Source: an uncultured Bacteroidales bacterium
GTDB lineage: Bacteria; Bacteroidota; Bacteroidia; Bacteroidales; UBA932
Assembly (NCBI GenBank): GCA_944322815.1
Contig: CALUQB010000001.1
Location: 107,054-171,053 of the forward strand
Length of the DNA stretch: 64,000 nt
Direction: 5' to 3'
Shown: positions 1-8,108 of the stretch, in pieces
Numbering within the stretch: the stretch's first letter is position 1
Layout of the letters: every line of letters begins with the position of its first letter
Notes under the pieces: generated by a model
Seen by the model: the letters and a program-made list of their open reading frames with translations, nothing else
What the model was told of the DNA's origin: nothing
Database searches by the model: none
Translations under genes and position numbers: made by a program

Positions 1-436
1 TATAGTTGAATGTGCAGTAGTTCAGGTAATATCTGTATTTGTACGGGGATGTCCTGGACACCGTGTCTTCAGGGACCGGCAGCACATCCGGCAGGGCCGT
101 GTCCGACCCGCACCAGCTCAAGTGCCAGCCGCAGCGGTCCTTGAGGTAGTCTCCGAGGGCGCTTGCCACGCTGATACCGTTGTTGCCCTCAAGGACAATC
201 TTCCCGTTTTTCCCGGCGTAGTACGAGAACCAGTCCCTGCCGTCTTTCCTGGTCTCTGTGATCTTGACAGCAAAGTCTTCCGCATGTCCGCCGGTCACAC
301 GGGCTACAAGGGCTTCCGCCGCTTTCTCCTGTTCGTTCAGTGAAAAGTCCGTCTTCACGGCACTGTCTTCTGCCATGCAGCTGCACAGGAAAAATGCAGA
401 GGTGATGGCTAATGTCAGTATAGTTCTGGTATTCAT
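1..436 (-). CDS. Alpha-N-acetylglucosaminidase, GH89 (partial, 3' end outside window)
   Basis: Only the first 145 codons are in the window. They start at an ATG at 436 and stay open to base 1. The protein begins with a lipoprotein signal (MNTRTILTL, then a hydrophobic stretch ending LCSCMA), so it is probably anchored in a membrane facing outward. The last visible residues, YRYYLNYCTFNY, match the YRLRYFLNVCTFGYT segment of the complete GH89 enzyme just upstream at 462-2621, which identifies the family. GH89 enzymes release terminal alpha-linked GlcNAc. The catalytic residues lie beyond the window and could not be checked. The gap to the upstream gene is 25 bp, so the two are tandem paralogs in one operon. 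Confidence 0.85.
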   Translation of the reverse strand, partial: MNTRTILTLAITSAFFLCSCMAEDSAVKTDFSLNEQEKAAEALVARVTGGHAEDFAVKITETRKDGRDWFSYYAGKNGKIVLEGNNGISVASALGDYLKDRCGWHLSWCGSDTALPDVLPVPEDTVSRTSPYKYRYYLNYCTFNY

Positions 437-461
437 TATAATTATGTGTCTGGAAAAATTT

Positions 462-2621
462 TTATTCTGTTGTCTCAAGGAGCTTCCCCGCTGCCTTCAG
501 GGGATTGGCAAACGGCTGTGGGTCTGCATTATATGGTGTCTGTATCCATTTTTCTTCCCATCTGTCAAGAAGTCCTGCATCCTTTGTCCCGTGCCAGAGT
601 TCGATCCGCGGTATATAGTAGTCGGATATCAGTCCGGACCAGTAGCGCGCCGCATAGTCCTCCTGCCATCCGCCCCATGTGGTGATGAGCCTTTTGGCAT
701 TTGCTTCATACTTGTCCTGCATGTCCTTGTCTTCGGAGCATCCGCGCGCGTATGATACCCAGTCGCCGAGATTCCTGTCAGAATGTGCAGCGAGAAGCTT
801 GTCTGCATTCCTGAGTATGGATATTGTCTTCCCGAGCTCCTTTTCAGCCTCCGCGTCCTTTCCGCTCCCGAGTGCGGCAAGCGACTTTTCGTAATGCCTG
901 TCCGCAAGTTCTCCGAGCCAGAAAGCCGTGAATTCAATGGCGTCGTCGACATATAGCGGCGAGCCTGCACATTTGTCGCTGCAGGACAGGAAGAGTTTCA
1001 CTGCCTTCCCGAAATCGTCGTCTATGTCGTGTGCGCTTATTCTTCTCTTGTCAGGGACTACCGTCTGCCATGTGTACCTCGGATATGAATACAATGACGA
1101 ATATACGGTTTCCCTGAAAATTTTCCATGCATCTTTCATTTCATCTCCGCTGTATCCGTAGCGGGCGTTGCAATATCCCTCGATCCAGCTGTCAAGGTCG
1201 ATGCTTCCCCTTGTCCAGCCCATGTCTGCGAGGAGTTCGTAGATAACATCGTTGTTGTCGATGCCTTCAGGTGCGGATCCGAAGCCCGCAAGTGTCTTGC
1301 CGTAATCTGAAGCAAGTGCCTCGGATGAGGCTGAGGCATACATGGCCAAGTCTCCTGTCGGCAGGGTCTTGCCTCCGAAATTGGGCACATAGCTGAATAT
1401 CCACTGCTTGCCGTAGAATCCTTCATGCACCTTCCATGTCTGTTCCGTGTGCCATACCCATTTCGGGTAGTCATTCCCCAGGTCTACTATGATGAGTCTG
1501 TCGTCCGGCACTTCCGAGAGCAGGGCCTGAAGGCTTTCCTTGTCCCAGAAGTCGTGCTGGTATCCGAATGTCCATCCTTGTGTGACCCATACCGCATCCG
1601 GATCCCCGGCACGGATGGAAGACCAGATGGCATTGCCGTACTGTGCCAGAAGTTCATGCTTGGCCGTGGTGTCGTTCTCGTCCACAGGGAGTTTCATCTC
1701 GTTGAAGCTGTCGGACAGCCAGTACTTTGCCTTTCCGAATTCATTTTCCCATTCCTGAATGAACATTTTCCCGATTTTTTCGAAATAAGGAGAATCCGGG
1801 GCAAGCACGCATACATTGTATTTTTCCGGGAATCCTCCCCATTCGAGGCGGTTGGCCCGTATTTCCGGATGTTTCTCAAGGAATGCCGGAGGTATGAATC
1901 CTGCAAATGCCGGTGCCACAGGCTCCATGCCGAGAGAGCGCATCCTGTCCAGTATTCTGTGCTGGAGCTCTATCTGGGATTCATGCCATTCTTCGTCCAG
2001 CGGCCCGTCGAAGGAGTTGATATTGCCCATCCTGTGCCACGGGAGGTGTGCAGGACCGGTGAAGAACGAATCAGCTTCTTCTGAAGTCAGCCCGAGTTTC
2101 ATCCACACCCTTCTGGCAATGGCCTCTGAAGCTACGCTTGCCAGCGGCATGTTCACTCCGTGCATGGCCATCCAGTCTATCTCTTCGGACCATCTGTCCC
2201 AGTCCCAGTAAGGTGCGGTATATCCGAAGGTGCATACATTGAGGAAGTATCTCAGCCTGTACGGGGATTCTCCGGATACGTTATAATCAGGCCACCTGCC
2301 CGGGAGAGACAGGTGCTCTCCGCTGCAGGTGACCATTGAATTGCATGCTTCACGCAGATAGAGATTGAAGGCATAGCATATAGCCGACGGGCTGCTGCCT
2401 GTGATGGAAAGTTCGCCGTCAGCTGCCTTGACCGAGAAAGTGTCTCTGCCGTCGTCTGTCTTGTTGCAGAGGGCGAGTTCTATATTAGCGGATGTTCCTG
2501 CCCACCGGACAATCGCTTCTTCCGATGCTTCGAGCATTTCCCCGGTCACGGTTTCCCGGCAGCAGCCCGCAGCCGCCATCATGACAGCTGCACAGGTCAG
2601 TATATGCAATGGTGCCTTCAT
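462..2621 (-). CDS. Alpha-N-acetylglucosaminidase, GH89 (NAGLU family) lipoprotein
   Basis: This is a complete 719-residue GH89 enzyme. The signal peptide ends AAAGCC, giving a lipoprotein Cys near residue 20. The TIM-barrel region shows the family segments YWDWDRWSEEIDWMAMHGVN (139-158), DSFNEM with Glu308, and APEGIDNNDV with Glu452. These two Glu correspond to the catalytic pair known in human NAGLU, so the enzyme should be active. The family removes terminal alpha-GlcNAc from heparan sulfate, mucin O-glycans or other glycans; the substrate cannot be read from the sequence. It lies in the SusCD operon, 27 bp downstream of a putative glycan-binding lipoprotein and 25 bp upstream of a second GH89 gene. 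Confidence 0.95.
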   Translation of the reverse strand: MKAPLHILTCAAVMMAAAGCCRETVTGEMLEASEEAIVRWAGTSANIELALCNKTDDGRDTFSVKAADGELSITGSSPSAICYAFNLYLREACNSMVTCSGEHLSLPGRWPDYNVSGESPYRLRYFLNVCTFGYTAPYWDWDRWSEEIDWMAMHGVNMPLASVASEAIARRVWMKLGLTSEEADSFFTGPAHLPWHRMGNINSFDGPLDEEWHESQIELQHRILDRMRSLGMEPVAPAFAGFIPPAFLEKHPEIRANRLEWGGFPEKYNVCVLAPDSPYFEKIGKMFIQEWENEFGKAKYWLSDSFNEMKLPVDENDTTAKHELLAQYGNAIWSSIRAGDPDAVWVTQGWTFGYQHDFWDKESLQALLSEVPDDRLIIVDLGNDYPKWVWHTEQTWKVHEGFYGKQWIFSYVPNFGGKTLPTGDLAMYASASSEALASDYGKTLAGFGSAPEGIDNNDVIYELLADMGWTRGSIDLDSWIEGYCNARYGYSGDEMKDAWKIFRETVYSSLYSYPRYTWQTVVPDKRRISAHDIDDDFGKAVKLFLSCSDKCAGSPLYVDDAIEFTAFWLGELADRHYEKSLAALGSGKDAEAEKELGKTISILRNADKLLAAHSDRNLGDWVSYARGCSEDKDMQDKYEANAKRLITTWGGWQEDYAARYWSGLISDYYIPRIELWHGTKDAGLLDRWEEKWIQTPYNADPQPFANPLKAAGKLLETTE

Positions 2622-2648
2622 AATATATTATCCTTTTTTCTTGTAACG

Positions 2649-3902
2649 TCAGTCAAGGATTTCACACTGTGTCTTGATGTCGAGGTAGAACGGCTTGAGG
2701 AAGAGTGACGGTGTCAGCTCAGGGTCGAAGTCTCCGTTGGCATCACGGACGCCGGTAATGTCAGGTATCAGGCGGATCTGCATGATACCGTAGTAATACT
2801 CAGGGTTTTCTGCAGTGCCTCTCTGGCTGCGGATGATGATGTAGTCACCTGCACGGAAGTTCTCCCTTGCGTCTCCTGCCTTAGATGTGCCGGCATCAAG
2901 GTAGTGGCGCAGATAAGTCTGAGTAGTGATGTTTGTAGGCTCGTTTTCCTCTCCGAGTGTGGCATTGTCGTATGTCCTCTGGAGTTCTCCGAGCTGCCAG
3001 AATGCCTTGAGCTTCTCGTAGTTGGTGTTAGCCTCTCCGATGTTGACGAATATCCTGTCTATTGCGGTATAGAATTCGGCGTCGTATCCTTCATACCATG
3101 ACCCGCGCACCAGTGAAAATCCGAAATTCCTGTCGGTATTGTCCGGCACTATTGCGTGGCCGTTTACTTCGTATGCATCGCACTGGCGTCCGATGGTACC
3201 GCTGGTCAGATTGTAGGCATACTGGAAGGCATATCCCCTCTGTGTACCGATGATAGCCTTGTTCGCCGTGCTCTGGAGCACATTGCAGAATACGAAGCTT
3301 GCATTCTGTCCGTCAACGGCACGCAGCTGGTTGAGGCTGAGTATATGTTCTACCTGTCCGTCGATCTCGACTCCGTGCATGGAGAAGAATGACTTGGTGT
3401 CAGAGCCGTTGCCTGTGTTTTCTTCCGGGAAGAGTTCAGGACTGTTCTCGTGTGTGAACACCAGAGTGTCTGCCATGAACTGTGCGGTGTTGTTGATATA
3501 CACGTCACCTTTGGCATCTCCTGTCACTGTCCCTGTAGGGAAGTTGAACGAAGCCTTGGCATCGCCTGAATAGAGGGTCACCTGAAGCTGGGTCATGTCC
3601 TTGGTGTCCGGGAAGAATTCACCGCTGATCTCAGTACCGGATGCCTCGTATTTCTGCTCTTCGCCCACTGCGTTGCCTTCATCGTCCACGCCGGTGAATG
3701 ATACGGCATCAATAGGTGAGGCAGAAGTCAGTGTACCTTCCACGGCTACCGGTTCCCCGTATGTCAGATCCCCGATTTCACCGGAAAGTTCAAATGTGGC
3801 TTCGAGAACCGTGTTCCCGCCGCCATTCTCATTTCCATTGTCCTTGTTGCATGCTGCGAATGCGAATACCGCGATTGCAGCGACCAAAATGATTTTTTTC
3901 AT
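2649..3902 (-). CDS. PUL surface lipoprotein, putative glycan-binding protein
   Basis: The 417-residue protein starts at the ATG at 3902 (MKKIILVAAIAVFAFAACNK); an upstream extension to 3995 has no signal peptide and is unlikely. After the lipobox comes a Gly/Asn-rich linker and beta-rich sequence with no enzymatic motif I recognise. Its place after SusC, SusD and two secreted enzymes is where Bacteroidales PULs often encode surface glycan-binding lipoproteins (SusE/SusF or SGBP role). That role is inferred from position, not from a recognised domain. The gap to the upstream EEP gene is 35 bp. Confidence 0.7.
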   Translation of the reverse strand: MKKIILVAAIAVFAFAACNKDNGNENGGGNTVLEATFELSGEIGDLTYGEPVAVEGTLTSASPIDAVSFTGVDDEGNAVGEEQKYEASGTEISGEFFPDTKDMTQLQVTLYSGDAKASFNFPTGTVTGDAKGDVYINNTAQFMADTLVFTHENSPELFPEENTGNGSDTKSFFSMHGVEIDGQVEHILSLNQLRAVDGQNASFVFCNVLQSTANKAIIGTQRGYAFQYAYNLTSGTIGRQCDAYEVNGHAIVPDNTDRNFGFSLVRGSWYEGYDAEFYTAIDRIFVNIGEANTNYEKLKAFWQLGELQRTYDNATLGEENEPTNITTQTYLRHYLDAGTSKAGDARENFRAGDYIIIRSQRGTAENPEYYYGIMQIRLIPDITGVRDANGDFDPELTPSLFLKPFYLDIKTQCEILD

Positions 3903-3937
3903 AACTGATAAGTTAATAATGTGTGTAATGTGTGATG

Positions 3938-4753
3938 CTAAAATTCTATTACCGATACTATCGGCAGATGGTCTGAAAGAGTTATTCCGGAGCATGTCCG
4001 TGTCGAAAGCACTTTCATCCCTCCTGATGACTTCCCGAATATGTAGTCTATCTTCTTGACAGGGTTTGTACTGCTGATGGTGAAGTCGTCATTGGTGAGA
4101 TTTGTCCATTCCCTGGAGATTTCCGCTATGGCAGGGGAATCCGGGGTGGCGTTGAAGTCCCCGGCGAGCATGGCCGGTGATATGTCTTCCATCTTCCTGT
4201 TGATGAATTCGGCCTGTATGGTCCTTACTTCCGATGAAGACACCTCAAGGTGGGTGCAAACGAAAGTCACGGTGCGGCCTGACGGAAGCTCTATTTCGGC
4301 GAGCAGCATTACCCGCGGTTCCGTCTTGCGCCTGCTTCCGTCATCATTGAAATCCGGAAGCCTGATCCTTTCAGACCTGATTATCGGGTATTTGCTGAGC
4401 AGCCCGATACCGTAATACCCCTGCCTGTAGTCTATGGATTTGCCATAGAGCCCGAACATTCCTGTCCGCCAGGCAAGCTCGTTCACGAACCTGACCCCGT
4501 TCTGCTTGGGCGCCCTTTCCCTGTATGTGGCCCAGTCGCATTCCTGCAGGGCCACTATGTCCGGGTCTTCGGAGCTGATGAAGTCCGCGAAATCCGACAT
4601 TGAGGCAAGTTCCCCGAAGCGGAGGTTGTAGGTCATTACTTTCAGTGTGTCCTTTCCTTGTGCGGCGCAGATGTCCGTACCGGGACATTCCTGTGCCATC
4701 GCCGGCATCAGGCCTGCAATGGCGGCCGCTGCCAATATCAATATCCTTTTCAT
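3938..4753 (-). CDS. Secreted endonuclease/exonuclease/phosphatase (EEP) family enzyme
   Basis: This 271-residue protein starts at 4753 (MKRILILAAAAIAGLMPAMA), 2 bp after the stop of the previous gene. A longer frame to 4999 only overlaps that gene. The cleavable signal peptide predicts export. All EEP catalytic motifs are present in order: MTYNLR, LQECD, LLSKYP, THLEVSS, GDFNAT, KIDYIFG and SDHLP. These metal-dependent enzymes cut phosphodiester or phosphomonoester bonds (DNase I, sphingomyelinase and phosphatase relatives). Its place in a sugar PUL, as one of two such genes, suggests it acts on a phosphorylated glycan or lipid rather than DNA. This is an inference. Confidence 0.85.
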   Translation of the reverse strand: MKRILILAAAAIAGLMPAMAQECPGTDICAAQGKDTLKVMTYNLRFGELASMSDFADFISSEDPDIVALQECDWATYRERAPKQNGVRFVNELAWRTGMFGLYGKSIDYRQGYYGIGLLSKYPIIRSERIRLPDFNDDGSRRKTEPRVMLLAEIELPSGRTVTFVCTHLEVSSSEVRTIQAEFINRKMEDISPAMLAGDFNATPDSPAIAEISREWTNLTNDDFTISSTNPVKKIDYIFGKSSGGMKVLSTRTCSGITLSDHLPIVSVIEF

Positions 4754-4755
4754 GT

Positions 4756-5571
4756 TCAGTAGATTTTCTCGATATGGATGCGCCAGTATGGAAGCGCGCT
4801 TCCGTCTCCTTCCTCGAATTCCCGGCATGCAAATACAGCGGGGCAGAGGACGAACAGGTCGTATGCACTGCCTTCGGTCCCTGCATAGAAAAGCCTCAGG
4901 GCAGGGAAGTCTTTCGCGGCGGTCTCGGATACGGCTTCTTTGATTCCCGACGAGATTTTCCCGACTGTCACTCCGGAATTGAGTCTGCTCCCGGTCCATT
5001 GTGACGCTATCACGCTGAACTGGCCGGCTTCGGTCAGAGTGGTCGTGTAGATGCCGGTATAGACTGATTTTTCCAGAGGTACCGGGATTGTGACACCGGA
5101 CATGAATACGCCTTCGCCCGGGACAACACTGTCGAAGTCCTCTATCTGGTATGGAGTCACCAGGCCTGTCCCTTCCGTGATGTCGGAAGTGCTTTCGGTC
5201 TGTACGAAATACGGCCAGTATCCGGTCTCGTACGCTATCTGTACGGCAGGGTTCGCCTTGCCTGTCTCAAAGTCGGTCCTGTCGAACATGTATGCTACAG
5301 GCACCTTGCCCTCCTGTCCCTGAATGTAGCTGACTGCATCTTCCCAGTCCCTTGTCGCGAAGAAGCTTTCTTCCGAACCGAGGTCTGTGAAGAAGTCTAC
5401 GGTGAAGACTTTCTCTTCATTGATCTCATCCGGTATTTCAGGGATGACCGGGGTCTCTTCCTCCCCGTTTCCGCCGCCGTTGTCCGGAGAGTCCGGAGCA
5501 ATACCGTCATTGCATCCGGAGAATGCTGCAGCTGCGGCGGCAAGCAGGAATATGTATCTTGCTGTTTTCAT
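4756..5571 (-). CDS. PUL lipoprotein of unknown function
   Basis: The 271-residue lipoprotein has the signal MKTARYIFLLAAAAAAFSGC and then an acidic, Pro/Glu/Gly-rich linker of about 35 residues, typical of Bacteroidales surface lipoproteins that need a flexible tether. The rest is a single globular region that I do not recognise. It is sandwiched between two EEP enzymes with gaps of 6 bp and 2 bp, so it is certainly in the same operon and may bind their substrate or form part of the outer-surface complex. No catalytic motif was seen. Confidence 0.7.
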   Translation of the reverse strand: MKTARYIFLLAAAAAAFSGCNDGIAPDSPDNGGGNGEEETPVIPEIPDEINEEKVFTVDFFTDLGSEESFFATRDWEDAVSYIQGQEGKVPVAYMFDRTDFETGKANPAVQIAYETGYWPYFVQTESTSDITEGTGLVTPYQIEDFDSVVPGEGVFMSGVTIPVPLEKSVYTGIYTTTLTEAGQFSVIASQWTGSRLNSGVTVGKISSGIKEAVSETAAKDFPALRLFYAGTEGSAYDLFVLCPAVFACREFEEGDGSALPYWRIHIEKIY

Positions 5572-5577
5572 GGTTCC

Positions 5578-6402
5578 TTATTCTGCTGTGAATACTACAT
5601 CTGCCACAATGAAACAGTGGTCGGAAAGGTCCGGCCTGGCTATCACCTCGTAGCTTGTGCTGCTCCAGCTTCCCCGGGGATTGCCCATCACATAGTCAAG
5701 ACGTCTGGTAGGCCTGTCGGAAGGGATGGTGTCACCTGTGCCGGAGCCGATGTCCTGCCATCTCTTGCGTGTCGCATACACTATCGGGTCGCTGCCTTCA
5801 TCGGCATTGAAGTCACCGATGAGCAGGGTAGGGGTCTCTTCGTCTTCGGCGAAGATCTTCGTGTTCAGGTCCGCGATGTGCCTGATGGTGATCTCGGAAG
5901 ATTCCAGAGCCAGATGGGTGGAGGCGACTCTTACCGTATTCCCGTCAGGCAGGCTGATATACACCCATCCTGTAGGCCGGAGTTCTCCCGCGCCTTCGAT
6001 GTCGCTCATGATCTTCTCTGCCTTGAAGAACGGGTATTTGCTGAGAATCGCCACGCCGAAATTCCCGGTGGAATACGGACGTGATGCATAGAACGGGAAC
6101 ATACCGGTCTCCATGGCCACGCTGTTCAGCCAGTCACGTCCCCCGTTCCTGGCAGTTTTGTAGTCCACTTCCTGGCAGCATACGATATCGGGGTCATATT
6201 CTTTTATGAGTTCGGAGAAAGGCCCTGACTCATATCCTGCATATTCACCTCCCATACGGATGTTCATGGACATTACTCTCAGGGTTATCGTGCCGCCATT
6301 CCCGGCTTTTCCGGCACCGTCATTTCCGCCGGTGCCGGACTGGGCCGAAACCATTCCTGCCGTCAGCAGGAAGGATGCGATTATCGCCAATATCTTTTCC
6401 AT
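5578..6402 (-). CDS. Secreted endonuclease/exonuclease/phosphatase (EEP) family enzyme, second copy
   Basis: The 274-residue protein begins at 6402, where its ATG overlaps the SusD stop as TAATG, pointing to translational coupling; an ATG two codons upstream is less likely. The signal peptide is MEKILAIIASFLLTAGMVSA. The EEP motifs are all visible: MSMNIRMG, CCQEVDY, AILSKYP, STHLALES, GDFNADEG, RLDYVMG and SDHCF. It is a diverged paralog of the enzyme at 3938-4753, and the two share the histidine-loop pattern THL(E/A). Two intact copies in one PUL suggest two different phosphoester linkages or positions on the substrate. Confidence 0.85.
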   Translation of the reverse strand: MEKILAIIASFLLTAGMVSAQSGTGGNDGAGKAGNGGTITLRVMSMNIRMGGEYAGYESGPFSELIKEYDPDIVCCQEVDYKTARNGGRDWLNSVAMETGMFPFYASRPYSTGNFGVAILSKYPFFKAEKIMSDIEGAGELRPTGWVYISLPDGNTVRVASTHLALESSEITIRHIADLNTKIFAEDEETPTLLIGDFNADEGSDPIVYATRKRWQDIGSGTGDTIPSDRPTRRLDYVMGNPRGSWSSTSYEVIARPDLSDHCFIVADVVFTAE

Positions 6403-8093
6403 TACCATCCTGGATTGTTAGGGAGAAGGTTCGGGTTGAGCTGATACTGTGTGAAAGGTATCGGCATCAGGTAGTGGCGAGGGTTCACGAACTGGCGTCC
6501 GGTCTCGAGCAGGAGATATTGCTCTCCGTCCTTGTCCTGCCATGTGAGAGCGTCCAGGTCGGCGACGACACGGTCCTGGTCAAGCCAGCGCCTGTTCACT
6601 CCGAGCAGATCCTGGCCGAGAAGTTCGCCTTCCTTCCATCTGATGATATCGAAATACCTGTGGCCTTCGAAGAACAGTTCCACACGCCTTTCCCTGTGTA
6701 TTTCAGTCCTGATGTCAGACCCTGCAGGAAGGTTGCCTATGGTCATGTGTACCATTCCGACCCTGTCCCTGAGCCTGTTGACGGATATGTCAAGGTCTTG
6801 CTGCGTGAGGGTCCCGAGTTCCATCTTGGCTTCCGCATAATTCAGCAGGACTTCCCCGTACCTGAGGATGATGATGTCGTTGTCGTCATGGCTCACATAT
6901 TCCACGGTGGACGGCTCCACATACTTCCTCATGTAGTAGCCGGTGTATGTCATGCACCCGTTCCTGGTATTGTTGAGCTTTGGGTAAGTGTATATGGACG
7001 GGTCCGTGTTTTCCGGATCTTCCGAGCTAGTGGCTGTCCATTGCGTGCCTGGGGCAAGGATGGACATGCACATCCTCGGATCCCTGTTCTGGAACACCTC
7101 TTCATAGCTGTTGCAGCTCTTCGGGTCCCATATCTGCCCGTCTGCGGTAAGGTAGCATTCCACCATGCTTGCTGTCGGGACGAAGCGGGCATAGTCGTTC
7201 GGCACCCAGCATTCCCTGGACAGGTTGTGCGATGTCCTTGCGGCTTCTCCGAGATCATAATTGTAGACAAACGCCAGCATCACCTCGTGGTTGTCAGCGT
7301 TCCTGGATGCCCTGCCGGTATAATTGAAGAGGTTCACGTAGTCCTCGTCCGGATTGCCGGTGTCATACAGGTCGTAATAGCTGTTCTGCATGGCTCTTTC
7401 CGCCGCATCAGCCGCATCCGCCCATCTCTCGTTGTAGAGATAGATACGGGAGAGTAAGGCCAGGGCGGCACCCTGTGAGACCCTGCCGAATTCCGCAGAT
7501 CCTGCTTCTATGTATTCCGGAAGATTCCTGTAATGGTCCTCAAGGTCGGTCGTGATCTGGTCTATTACGTAAGACCTTTCGTCCCTTCCGCGGTAAACGT
7601 CAGGCGAGTCCACGTTCAGCTCGTCCGTGATATACGGCACGTCTCCGAAATATGTCGTGAGCATCCAGTAGTTGTATGCCCTGTAGAAATAAGCTTCCGC
7701 GGCATATCTTTCACGGACGGATTCGCTCACGGAGGTGGCCCTGCTGTAGTTGTTGAGGAAATAGTTCACACGACCGATGTTGGTGTAGCAGTCCACCCAG
7801 ATGGAGTTTATCTGGGATGTCTCTGTCGTTAAGTTTCCTGCCCCTATGGTCCTGAAAGCTGTGGTCACTGCCCAAGGTGCGCTGTCAGCCATGATTTCGG
7901 TCATGTTCAGCCAGTATTTCCCCTGGAGGGATTCCGTGAACGTGTTGGCTACGCTCTGAAGATGCTGCTCGTTCTGCCAGAAGTTGGCGTCGGTGAGCTG
8001 GTCTTGTGGCGCCCTGTCCAGGAAATCATCGTTGCAGGAGCACAAGGCGCCGAGCATGAACAGTAATGTATATGTTTTTGTCTTCATTTTCAT
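6402..8093 (-). CDS. susD: RagB/SusD family nutrient-uptake lipoprotein
   Basis: This 563-residue protein has a lipoprotein signal (LCSCNDDFLD) followed by the standard SusD opening DRAPQDQLTDANFWQNEQ. TPR-like segments (AAEAYFYRAYNYWML, DAAERAM) and the C-terminal block with ERRVELFFEGHRYFDIIRWK and NPGW are characteristic. SusD caps the SusC channel on the cell surface and binds the incoming oligosaccharide. The gap to the upstream susC is 15 bp and its stop overlaps the next ATG. Length and motifs match the family. The ligand is unknown. Confidence 0.97.
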   Translation of the reverse strand: MKMKTKTYTLLFMLGALCSCNDDFLDRAPQDQLTDANFWQNEQHLQSVANTFTESLQGKYWLNMTEIMADSAPWAVTTAFRTIGAGNLTTETSQINSIWVDCYTNIGRVNYFLNNYSRATSVSESVRERYAAEAYFYRAYNYWMLTTYFGDVPYITDELNVDSPDVYRGRDERSYVIDQITTDLEDHYRNLPEYIEAGSAEFGRVSQGAALALLSRIYLYNERWADAADAAERAMQNSYYDLYDTGNPDEDYVNLFNYTGRASRNADNHEVMLAFVYNYDLGEAARTSHNLSRECWVPNDYARFVPTASMVECYLTADGQIWDPKSCNSYEEVFQNRDPRMCMSILAPGTQWTATSSEDPENTDPSIYTYPKLNNTRNGCMTYTGYYMRKYVEPSTVEYVSHDDNDIIILRYGEVLLNYAEAKMELGTLTQQDLDISVNRLRDRVGMVHMTIGNLPAGSDIRTEIHRERRVELFFEGHRYFDIIRWKEGELLGQDLLGVNRRWLDQDRVVADLDALTWQDKDGEQYLLLETGRQFVNPRHYLMPIPFTQYQLNPNLLPNNPGW

Positions 8094-8108
8094 ATATTTA
8101 TCGATTTC

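Noticed and set aside
6375-7457. 360-residue plus-strand ORF
   Set aside because: Antisense to susD; no recognisable protein features.
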